Shown: one piece after another, positions 9,525-16,996 of the stretch | Numbering within the stretch: the stretch's first letter is position 1 | Layout of the letters: each line of letters begins with the position of its first letter | Origin: Flagellimonas meridianipacifica | GTDB lineage: Bacteria > Bacteroidota > Bacteroidia > Flavobacteriales > Flavobacteriaceae | Direction of reading: 5' to 3' | Length of the DNA stretch: 64,000 nucleotides | Assembly (NCBI RefSeq): GCF_003001695.1 | Contig: NZ_PVYX01000002.1 | Location: 1,178,001-1,242,000, forward strand | Made by a program: the position numbers and the translations under genes | The notes under the pieces: model-generated | The model's input: only the letters and a program-made list of their open reading frames with translations | Databases searched by the model: none | What the model was told of the DNA's origin: nothing

Positions 9525-10526
9525 TTAATCTTTTACTAAAATGTTAAAATTATTTATTTGATGTACGAAATGAGACCAAACTATGGATTTTGTAGCATGA
9601 TAATTTAATATAAAATTAGCTTTTTCCCTCTTCCGGTACATTTTTCTAAAATTACAATAAAAACTGAGGTGAGCCCTTAAAACCGCTGCAAAATGGTTGA
9701 GTTTGAATTGCAGAATAAATCGGAATGCGGCAATTCCATCCAATAGCAAACGCATAAAAATTATTGAGAACGCCCTCCTTTTTGGTAAATTCTTGGTTAT
9801 GGAATACAACGAGTTCCTAAAATTAAGAAAGGTCTTTTTGGGATTCATATTGGTCAAGGTGGACCCACCTAAATGATACACATGGCTTTTACCGGTATAG
9901 TAAACCTTATGTCCGGCGTTTTTGGCTCTCCAACATAAATCAATTTCCTCTTGGTGTGCAAAGTAATCTTCGTCAAATCCCTTTAACGTATGAAACACCT
10001 TACTTTTTATAAACATGCATGCCCCTGTTGCCCAAAACACTTCTTTGACATCATCATACTGACCTTTGTCCTCTTCCAAAGCTTGAAAAATTCGACCTCT
10101 GCAAAAAGGATATCCCAATTTGTCTATAAATCCTCCAGCAGCCCCGGCATATTCAAAATGTGTTTTACGCTTTAAATCCAAAATTTTGGGTTGAACAATG
10201 GATGCTTCAGGTTTTTCTTGGAACAGTTCTTTCACGGGTTCCAACCAGTTGGGTGTAACCTCTACATCAGAATTTAATAGGCAATAGATATCGGCTTCTA
10301 TGTGCTTAAGACCATCATTATACCCCTGGGCAAAACCACCGTTGGATTTATTCTTTATCAAGCCCACATCGGGAAAGCTTTTCTTTAATAAATCGATGGA
10401 ACTATCTGTACTTGCATTGTCAACCACATATATTGAAGCTCCCTTCGAGTACTCCAGCACTTTGGGAAGGAACCTGGCTAATAGTTTTTCCCCATTCCAG
10501 TTTAGTATGACAACGGCGATTTTCAA
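9525..10526 (-). CDS. family 2 glycosyltransferase (rhamnosyltransferase-like)
   Basis: 333 residues with a GT-A fold at the N-terminus: KIAVVILNWNGEKLL, VVDNASTDSS, NGGFAQGYNDGL, the nucleotide-sugar/metal site LLNSDVEVTP, and FDEDYFAHQEEIDLCWRAK, followed by YHLGGST. This pattern is that of WbbL/RfbF-like transferases that build cell-surface polysaccharide. The C-terminal third has hydrophobic helices that could sit on the membrane. The start must be TTG at 10524-10526: reading upstream, only four sense codons precede an in-frame TAA, and none is ATG. That TAA is the stop of the upstream HSDR_N gene, 12 bases away, so the pair is probably co-transcribed. Acceptor unknown. Confidence 0.88.
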   Translation of the reverse strand: MKIAVVILNWNGEKLLARFLPKVLEYSKGASIYVVDNASTDSSIDLLKKSFPDVGLIKNKSNGGFAQGYNDGLKHIEADIYCLLNSDVEVTPNWLEPVKELFQEKPEASIVQPKILDLKRKTHFEYAGAAGGFIDKLGYPFCRGRIFQALEEDKGQYDDVKEVFWATGACMFIKSKVFHTLKGFDEDYFAHQEEIDLCWRAKNAGHKVYYTGKSHVYHLGGSTLTNMNPKKTFLNFRNSLYSITKNLPKRRAFSIIFMRLLLDGIAAFRFILQFKLNHFAAVLRAHLSFYCNFRKMYRKREKANFILNYHATKSIVWSHFVHQINNFNILVKD

Positions 10527-10538
10527 AACGGAAGCAAA

Positions 10539-10985
10539 TTAACGGCGAAAATCAGGAATATCCTTTAAAAAAGAATACTTTTCATTGCGATAATCTGTTT
10601 TGCAATAGTAATGGGTAAGGCCATTGGTTACCATAAGATAATTAGCTTTTAGTTTGTAATTATACCGAGCAATCTGGTCAAAAGCCTCTTGGCTTATAGT
10701 TACATCCGGCGCCTTGCATTCCACCAAAATATCTACTTCACCCTGTGGATTGAAAACGATGATATCATATCTCTTCTTTAGCTCGTTCACCTGTAGTTGT
10801 TTTTCCACGTTGATGCGAATTTTGGGATATCCTTTCGTTTCCATTAAATAATGAATGGCGTGTTGACGTACCCATTCCTCAGGTTGTAGAATTACAAATT
10901 TTTTGCGAATAACATCAAAAATAGAGACTGTATTTTCGCTACTTTTGAATCGAAACGAATAGGCAGGATAGTTCAAAACTTGCAT
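10539..10985 (-). CDS. orphan HSDR_N-domain protein (PD-(D/E)xK nuclease-like)
   Basis: 148 residues matching the stand-alone type I restriction R N-terminal domain (HSDR_N_2). The PD-(D/E)xK core is visible: KRYDIIVFN gives Asp at about 74, and VDILVECKAP gives Glu89 and Lys91. EWVRQHAIHYLMETKGYP at residues 37-54 is the family's N-terminal helix. No helicase, methylase or specificity subunit is nearby, so this is not a restriction system. Its cellular role is unknown to me. It is divergent from holA with only 26 bases between the two ATG codons, and upstream of the glycosyltransferase on its own strand. ATG at 10983-10985. Confidence 0.82.
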   Translation of the reverse strand: MQVLNYPAYSFRFKSSENTVSIFDVIRKKFVILQPEEWVRQHAIHYLMETKGYPKIRINVEKQLQVNELKKRYDIIVFNPQGEVDILVECKAPDVTISQEAFDQIARYNYKLKANYLMVTNGLTHYYCKTDYRNEKYSFLKDIPDFRR

Positions 10986-11011
10986 GTCGCAAAGGTGACA
11001 ATTTTTTGAAT

Positions 11012-12013
11012 ATGGATAGAATTAAGGAAATCGTCGCCGATATAGACAATAAAACACCCAAGCCAATTTATTTTTTAATGGGGGATGAACCCTATTACAT
11101 CGATAAGATTTCCCAATATATCTCTGACAACACGCTTACTGAAGATGAGAAAGGGTTCAATCAAATGGTGCTTTATGGCAAGGAGACCAATATTGAGGAA
11201 ATAGTTGCCAATGCCAAGCGGTTTCCCATGATGGCTGAACGCCAAGTCGTTATCGTCAAAGAAGCTCAACATCTTTCACGCACCATTGAAAACTTGACTA
11301 GGTACGCCGAAAACCCGCAACCATCCACAGTTTTGGTGTTTTGCTATAAGTACAAGAAACTGGACAAACGTAAAAAATTGTACAAAACCATTCAAAAGCA
11401 AGGGGAGCTGTATGAAAGCAAAAAGCTTTATGAAAATCAGGTAGCGGAGTGGATTAGGCGAACTCTGAGTGGAAAGAAATACGCAATCTCTCCAAAGGCA
11501 AGCGCTTTGCTCGTTGAGTTTTTAGGTACGGATTTAAGTAAAATCTACAATGAACTTAGCAAACTAATGGCTATTGTTCCCAACTCTGCAGAAATCTCTC
11601 CTGAAATCATAGAAGAACATATAGGATTCAGTAAGGATTTCAACAATTTTGAACTGAAAAAAGCGGTTGGAGAGAAAGACATAGTGAAAGCTTCCAGAAT
11701 CATCGATTACTTTTCAAATAATCCGAAGGATAACCCTTTCGTAGTCACCATTGCCACCTTAAACAATTTCTTTATCCAATTACTACAGTATCATGGGCTT
11801 TCAGACCATTCTCCAAATGCAGTTTCAAAAACCTTAGGAGTTAATCCCTACTTTGTCAAGGAGTTCGCAGTAGCTGCCAAAAACTACCCCATGAAAAAAG
11901 TAAGTCAAATAATATCTGGTTTACGCGAATTGGATTTGAAGAGCAAAGGCGTGGGTGCCCAAAACATTGGACAGGCGGATTTGCTCAAAGAGCTGTTGAT
12001 AAAGTTTTCCTAA
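11012..12013 (+). CDS. holA: DNA polymerase III delta subunit
   Basis: 333 residues, the clamp-loader subunit that opens the sliding clamp. Typical features: KPIYFLMGDEPYYIDKIS at the N-terminus in place of a working Walker A, an ERQVVIVKEAQHL strand, AEWIRRTLSGKKYAISPKA at the domain II boundary, FLGTDLSKIYNELSKL, EEHIGFSKDFNNFEL and a helical C-terminal collar domain ending in ADLLKELLIKF. A TTG two codons earlier (11006) is possible, but ATG 11012 (MDRIKEI) fits the family. Convergent with the DoxX gene, 9 bases apart. Confidence 0.93.
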   Translation: MDRIKEIVADIDNKTPKPIYFLMGDEPYYIDKISQYISDNTLTEDEKGFNQMVLYGKETNIEEIVANAKRFPMMAERQVVIVKEAQHLSRTIENLTRYAENPQPSTVLVFCYKYKKLDKRKKLYKTIQKQGELYESKKLYENQVAEWIRRTLSGKKYAISPKASALLVEFLGTDLSKIYNELSKLMAIVPNSAEISPEIIEEHIGFSKDFNNFELKKAVGEKDIVKASRIIDYFSNNPKDNPFVVTIATLNNFFIQLLQYHGLSDHSPNAVSKTLGVNPYFVKEFAVAAKNYPMKKVSQIISGLRELDLKSKGVGAQNIGQADLLKELLIKFS

Positions 12014-12022
12014 ATCGCTTAG

Positions 12023-12400
12023 CTATCGTTTATCGATACTGTATTTACCTGGACCTAACAGAAAAATTACTACGAAGACCGTTAGGTACATTAAAGCCAG
12101 TTCTTTTTTTCCAAATGGGTCGCTACCGTGAACAATAAAAGCTGCAACGGCCATCGTGATTGCTGCTGGTATGGCTGCCCAGCGTGTCTTGAATCCGATT
12201 ATCAATAGAATTGGGCATAAAAACTCTCCTACAACACAAAGAAAAAGAGATGGTGCGGAACCTATTCCCAATGGATTGGGAAATTCCATATTACCGCTCA
12301 ATAATTTTTGAAATTTTGGAAAGCCATGGGTCAGCATAAAGGCAGATGGCAAAATTCTTAACAGGGCAAGACCAAGATGAACAAGAAGATTGTTTTTCAT
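12023..12400 (-). CDS. DoxX-family membrane protein (first copy)
   Basis: 125 residues with four predicted membrane helices: residues 7-25, about 48-68, 73-92 and 100-117. Signature pieces are ILPSAFMLTHGFPKFQKL and FLCPILLIIGFKTRWAAIPAAI, as in DoxX/DoxD-like proteins. These small membrane proteins are linked to quinone or thiol redox in some bacteria, but the role here is unproven. ATG at 12398-12400. A second DoxX gene lies upstream on the same strand with a terminator hairpin between them, so the two copies may be expressed separately. Confidence 0.82.
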   Translation of the reverse strand: MKNNLLVHLGLALLRILPSAFMLTHGFPKFQKLLSGNMEFPNPLGIGSAPSLFLCVVGEFLCPILLIIGFKTRWAAIPAAITMAVAAFIVHGSDPFGKKELALMYLTVFVVIFLLGPGKYSIDKR

Positions 12401-12506
12401 TGGAGGGGGGATTTTTAAATTTCAGTGAAAATATAAATTCTTCTTCTACCTAGATGTCGTCCTACCAAAAAAAATGAGTTATAGAAGATTCTACTTACAA
12501 CCTAAT

Positions 12507-12537
12507 AAAGAGAAAAGATGCCATTAGGCATTTTTTT
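12507..12537 (-). terminator. hairpin terminator after the second DoxX gene
   Basis: Minus-strand stem ATGCC / GGCAT with a 4-base loop, preceded by seven A and followed by the T-rich tail CTTTTCTCTTT. The flanking A and T runs can extend the stem. It begins right after the stop codon at 12538. Confidence 0.65.
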
Positions 12538-13035
12538 CTACTTTTTAGTGTTCTTCATTAAACGAATCAAAAGGTTATCCAGTCCAAAACGACCCGAGCC
12601 CAAATAAAGATTATACATGGATATCCAAAGGAAACCCATTGCAGGTAGCATACCCCATGTTCCCTGTCCCCATTTTTGAAAAAAGATGGCTACCAACATG
12701 GTGCTCATAATAAGGAATGATGCCACACGGGTTTTAAGGCCTAAGGCTAGGAACAAGCCCCCAACCGCTTCGCTGAAAGCACCCATCCATGCGAATAGTA
12801 CTGGAAAGGCAGCAAATAAACCGCCATATTCAGCAACATCTTGAGGAAACCAATCCACCACCTCAAAAAAACCAAGATTTTTTTCCTTGGGAGACCATGG
12901 CATCCCAAATTTTGATGCACCAAAATCAATGGCTAGTAACATTCCACACACAAAGCGGGCGATGGCGAAGAACAAATCGGCTATCCAATGTCTTTGTAAT
13001 ACGGGTTGAAGTAATAATTGTACCAAATTTTTCAT
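12538..13035 (-). CDS. DoxX-family membrane protein (second copy)
   Basis: 165 residues, about four membrane helices. Diagnostic stretches are WIADLFFAIARFVCGMLLAI near residue 18, FGASKFGMPWSPKE, and FSEAVGGLFLALGLKTRVAS, which aligns with the same region in the smaller neighbour. A long loop between helices one and two (about residues 45-70) sets it apart from the first copy. ATG at 13033-13035. Paralogous to the gene downstream but clearly diverged. Function within the DoxX family is not settled. The AraC regulator just upstream on the same strand could control it, though nothing in the sequence proves that. Confidence 0.82.
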   Translation of the reverse strand: MKNLVQLLLQPVLQRHWIADLFFAIARFVCGMLLAIDFGASKFGMPWSPKEKNLGFFEVVDWFPQDVAEYGGLFAAFPVLFAWMGAFSEAVGGLFLALGLKTRVASFLIMSTMLVAIFFQKWGQGTWGMLPAMGFLWISMYNLYLGSGRFGLDNLLIRLMKNTKK

Positions 13036-13149
13036 TTTAAATGTTTTAAAAGATTAAACGGGTCAAAATTGAAAAACAGTGGAATCAATGGCGCTTCAAA
13101 TAGTATGGAGAGGACTCAAAATACGATTTGAGACGTATCAAAAGAAAAG

Positions 13150-14325
13150 TCAAACGGTGGTTCTCAAGAATTCGGTAGGGGAGGTGTGGGTCAGTTTTTT
13201 GAACACACGATTGAATGTTGCTTTGCTATTGAAGCCACACTCAAAAGCGATGCCGAGAAGTGAAAGCTGTTCATGTTTTTCCGCTTCAATCATTTTTTTG
13301 AAGGCGTCAATACGGTACAGGTTTACAAAGTCATTGAAGTTTTTGTTGAAGCCCAGGTTGATGGTTTCCGAAAGTTGAGAGCGGCTCATATTGGCACGCT
13401 TGGCAAGGTCGATTAGATTCAGTTCTGGGTCTAAATAGGGCTTCTCACTTTCCATAAGCCTTTTTATCTGCTGAATAGTATCTTCTGAAATCTCCTTTTT
13501 GGGGTGATTTTGTAATTCCGGGACCGATATTTTGTTGGGACTAAAACTGAAATTCAGTTTCTTTAGCTTGGTAGTGTCGGTGAAGAATCCTTTTATTCCA
13601 ACATAGGTGATGGCTATTCCCGAGAAGAAGACCAACCACCACTGTTGTGTATATCCCAATTCAACAAAGAATGATGAGATTATGGTCTGCACCACATCGT
13701 AAAGGAAAAGAAAAGTATATACTAACAGAAAGTTTCGTATCCAATTTAATTCCAACTTATAGGTGTTTGAGAAGAAAGCATTTATCTTTCGTCTGTAGTG
13801 ATAGAACAGTTGAAGGGTAAATGCTAAATACAGTAGCATTTGGGCAAATCCAAAAGCGGTCATCAATGGCTGTACATACGGTTCATCCAAACTGAGTTTA
13901 AGCGCACCATTTTGAACATCGTGAAAGCCAGGCTGCATGGCATCAAGCACATAAATGGACCCTCTATAGAGCGCAAAAAGGATTAAAGGCAAGAAATGAA
14001 AAAAATCCCTTGACTTTAGCCTAAATTTAGAAGTTGTAATGGACTTTATATATAAATATATAAGTGGTGCTATAACAATGCCAACACTGAACAGCGCGTA
14101 GTTTATCTTAGTATTTTGATATGTGTCATACCATCCCAAAAACCCAACAGTATAGCAGGTCTGACCGTAACAGGCAAAAATGAGAATTCCAAAAAGGAAT
14201 GCGTCTGATAAATTCTTATCCTTGAGATACCTGCGCAATAGTAGAAAAGCAAAAATCAAACCTTGTACGGAGAGAAACAAAAGAGGCGTGCTGTACTTTC
14301 CAAATGCGGGAAAAGCAAGGAACAT
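13150..14325 (-). CDS. membrane-bound AraC-family transcriptional regulator
   Basis: 391 residues. The first 240 or so hold about seven hydrophobic helices (LLFLSVQGLIFAFLLLR, FLFGILIFACYGQTCYTV, FFHFLPLILFALYRGSIYV and others). After a linker come the two AraC helix-turn-helix units: NLIDLAKRANMSRSQLSETI and SLLGIAFECGFNSKATFNRVF, ending KKLTHTSPTEFLR. This 7TM-sensor plus AraC layout is common in Flavobacteriia and probably senses a membrane or periplasmic signal. ATG at 14323-14325. It lies between the E1 dehydrogenase gene and the DoxX genes on one strand. Targets unknown. Confidence 0.9.
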   Translation of the reverse strand: MFLAFPAFGKYSTPLLFLSVQGLIFAFLLLRRYLKDKNLSDAFLFGILIFACYGQTCYTVGFLGWYDTYQNTKINYALFSVGIVIAPLIYLYIKSITTSKFRLKSRDFFHFLPLILFALYRGSIYVLDAMQPGFHDVQNGALKLSLDEPYVQPLMTAFGFAQMLLYLAFTLQLFYHYRRKINAFFSNTYKLELNWIRNFLLVYTFLFLYDVVQTIISSFFVELGYTQQWWLVFFSGIAITYVGIKGFFTDTTKLKKLNFSFSPNKISVPELQNHPKKEISEDTIQQIKRLMESEKPYLDPELNLIDLAKRANMSRSQLSETINLGFNKNFNDFVNLYRIDAFKKMIEAEKHEQLSLLGIAFECGFNSKATFNRVFKKLTHTSPTEFLRTTV

Positions 14326-14424
14326 ATTCTTTAGATACTGGTTATGTCTTCAAAATACAAAAAGTGTCGAATACTTATTGATGAATTTAAGTTTACTACT
14401 GAAGATGAAAAAACAAAAGACTAC

Positions 14425-16836
14425 TTAACGCAGTTTGGGATAGGATTTTGGGCTTGCCTCATGCATGATTTCATATACCTTTTCAAAAATATCCTCGGCA
14501 TTGGGTTTTGAAAAATAATCTCCATCCGAAGCATAGGCCGGTCTGTGTGGTTTGGCTGTCAAAGTTTGAGGGGCGCTGTCCAAATAACGGTACGCATCTT
14601 GTTCCTCAACTATCTTTTGTACCAAATATGCCGAACATCCTCCCGGAACATCTTCATCAATAACTAGTAATCTGTTGGTCTTCTTGATACTCTTTACAAC
14701 ATCGTGGTTCAAATCGAAAGGAAGTAAAGACTGTGCATCGATTACTTCCGCATCAATCCCAACCTCGAGTAATTCTTCTGCTACTTTTTGAACAATTCGT
14801 AATGTAGAACCGTATGACAATAGTGTAATGTCCGTTCCTTCACGCAAAGTTTCAACTACACCGATAGGGGTACAGAATTCACCTAGGTTATTTGGTTTTG
14901 GTTCTTTGAGTCTGTAACCATTGAGGCTTTCAATCACCAAAGCTGGTTCATCGCTTTTCAACAATGTATTGTAAAAACCTGCAGCTTGAGTCATGTTCCT
15001 TGGAACCAGAATATGCATTCCTCGCAAAAGGTGTATAAGTCCGCCCATTGGGGAACCAGAATGCCAAATACCTTCCAAACGATGTCCCCTTGTTCTAATA
15101 ATCAAGGGTGCTTTTTGCTTGCCGAATGTTCTATACAACAGAGAAGCCAAATCATCACTTAATGTCTGGATTCCATAAAGGATATAGTCTAAATATTGGA
15201 TTTCGGCTATGGGACGAAGACCTCTCATTGCCATACCAATACCCTGACCTATTATAGTAGTTTCCCGAATGCCAGTATCAGCTACGCGATGTACCCCATA
15301 TTTCTTTTGAAGCCCTTCAAGTCCTTGATTTACATCTCCAATATTACCGGTATCCTCCCCAAAAATCAGGGTGTTTGGGTACTTGGCGAAAATGGCATCA
15401 AAATTGTCCCTTAGAATCACACGTCCGTCTACCATCTCGTTATTTTCACCAAAACTTGGTGATACACCTTCTACTAGAGTAGCCTTGTTGGGTAATTCAC
15501 TGTAAAGGTACGAGCTGTATTTAGGTTGTTCCGAATTCAAATAGGAATTAACCCACTGAATCAATGCCGATTTCTCAGTGGAATCCTCGTTGATTACATA
15601 TCGCAATCCTTTTCTGGAGATAGAGGCCAAATCCTTCTTAAGGGGTTCCTCAATGGCAATCAAGTCATTTTTGAGCTTACCAATAAAGGCCCGATTGGAA
15701 CTTTTGTTGGTAATTGCCCCCAAATGCTGAACCAATTGTTTTTTGGCATCAAGTTGTGGTTTCAAAAACTCTGCCCATGCCTCTTTTTTAGCATTACGCA
15801 CATTTTGTTTGATGCTTTTTTCCAGATTCTTCAATTCCTCCTCTGTAGCGATTTTATTTTGTAAAATCCATTCACGGAATCTTTTGTTACAGTCATTTTC
15901 CTTTTCCCATTCCAAACGCTCTGCGGATTTGTATCTCTCGTGAGAACCGGAGGTGGAGTGCCCTTGAGGTTGTGTTAGCTCTTTAACATGTATGAGAACG
16001 GGAACATGATTTTCCCTGGCTATATCCGAGGCATTCTCAAAAGTGTGAATCAAGGCGGTATAATCCCAGCCATTTACTTTCAAGATTTCATATCCCTTAT
16101 TGTCTTCGTCTCTTTGGAATCCACTTAAAACTTCAGAGATATCACCTTTTGTGGTATGGAATTCGGCAGGTACTGAAATACCATATTCATCATCCCATAC
16201 ACAGATGACCATTGGGACCTGCATTACCCCAGCGGAGTTAAATGTCTCAAAAAAATGTCCTTCACTGGTACTTGCGTTGCCTATAGTTCCCCATGCAACC
16301 TCATTACCATTGTTCGAAAATAAGCTGGAATCAATTCCATCAACATTTCTATATATTTTGGAAGCTTGTGCCAAACCAAGTAATCTGGGCATTTGACCTG
16401 CAGTGCAAGAAATATCCGCACTACTGTTTTTTTGTTTGGTCAAATCTTTCCAAGTACCGTCTTGGTTTAAGCTATGTGTGGTAAAATGCCCCCCCATTTG
16501 CCTTCCGGCACTCATCGGGTCTTTTTCTATATCTGTAGTGGCGTAGAGACCATGAAAAAATTGTTTAGGGCTCAAAAGGCCCAAAGCCATCATAAAAGTT
16601 TGGTCTCGGTAATAGCCGCTTCGGAAATCGCCATCTTGAAACGATCTGGCCATAGCCAATTGAGGTAGTTCTTTTCCATCACCAAAAATCCCAAACTTAG
16701 CCTTTCCGGTTAATACTTCCCGTCTACCTAGTAAGCTACATTCCCTACTGGTAACAGCAACCTTGTAATCACTAAGAATTTGCGATTGAAAATCATCAAA
16801 TGAAATGTCACTACTGGTACTTGGATTGGGCTTCAT
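14425..16836 (-). CDS. fused alpha/beta 2-oxoacid dehydrogenase E1 (branched-chain type)
   Basis: 803-residue thiamine-diphosphate enzyme joining E1-alpha and E1-beta in one chain. The alpha half (about 1-400) includes FRSGYYRDQTFMMALGLL, MSAGRQMGGHFTTHSLN and the ThDP/Mg segment IGNASTSEGHFFETFNSAG. The beta half (about 460-800) includes LIFGEDTGNIGDVNQGLEGL, RVADTGIRETTIIGQGIGMA, SGSPMGGLIHLL and VIDAQSLLPFD. It decarboxylates a 2-oxoacid and passes the acyl group to the lipoyl domain of E2; the branched-chain class fits best. E2 and E3 are not in the window. ATG at 16834-16836, with a good TTG-N20-TACTTTTG promoter upstream. Confidence 0.9.
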   Translation of the reverse strand: MKPNPSTSSDISFDDFQSQILSDYKVAVTSRECSLLGRREVLTGKAKFGIFGDGKELPQLAMARSFQDGDFRSGYYRDQTFMMALGLLSPKQFFHGLYATTDIEKDPMSAGRQMGGHFTTHSLNQDGTWKDLTKQKNSSADISCTAGQMPRLLGLAQASKIYRNVDGIDSSLFSNNGNEVAWGTIGNASTSEGHFFETFNSAGVMQVPMVICVWDDEYGISVPAEFHTTKGDISEVLSGFQRDEDNKGYEILKVNGWDYTALIHTFENASDIARENHVPVLIHVKELTQPQGHSTSGSHERYKSAERLEWEKENDCNKRFREWILQNKIATEEELKNLEKSIKQNVRNAKKEAWAEFLKPQLDAKKQLVQHLGAITNKSSNRAFIGKLKNDLIAIEEPLKKDLASISRKGLRYVINEDSTEKSALIQWVNSYLNSEQPKYSSYLYSELPNKATLVEGVSPSFGENNEMVDGRVILRDNFDAIFAKYPNTLIFGEDTGNIGDVNQGLEGLQKKYGVHRVADTGIRETTIIGQGIGMAMRGLRPIAEIQYLDYILYGIQTLSDDLASLLYRTFGKQKAPLIIRTRGHRLEGIWHSGSPMGGLIHLLRGMHILVPRNMTQAAGFYNTLLKSDEPALVIESLNGYRLKEPKPNNLGEFCTPIGVVETLREGTDITLLSYGSTLRIVQKVAEELLEVGIDAEVIDAQSLLPFDLNHDVVKSIKKTNRLLVIDEDVPGGCSAYLVQKIVEEQDAYRYLDSAPQTLTAKPHRPAYASDGDYFSKPNAEDIFEKVYEIMHEASPKSYPKLR

Positions 16837-16855
16837 GAAGGGTCGAAAATTTTTA

Positions 16856-16886
16856 CAAAAGTATGAAATAGGGAGGAGAAAGGCAA
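16856..16886 (-). promoter_or_regulatory. predicted promoter of the E1 dehydrogenase gene
   Basis: Minus-strand TTG (16886-16884) followed after 20 bases by TACTTTTG (16863-16856), matching the Bacteroidota -33/-7 pattern. The implied start site is about 10-15 bases before the ATG at 16836. Confidence 0.55.
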
Positions 16887-16996
16887 GAGGAAGTGTTGTT
16901 AATAAACTAAGAAAAAATCAACAAAAAGTATATTTTAAAACATTTTTATCAAAAATGAACTTTTATTAAGTCAATTTATTGCCAAATACTCAAAAA

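Noticed and set aside
10539..10985. Part of a type I restriction-modification system
   Set aside because: No HsdM, HsdS or helicase part of HsdR is near. Only the N-terminal nuclease-like domain is present.
16941..16957. AT-only hairpin CATTTTT / AAAAATG as a terminator of the M1-like barrel gene
   Set aside because: A 7-bp stem with one G-C pair is too weak, and it lies 40 bases past the stop with no clear U tract.
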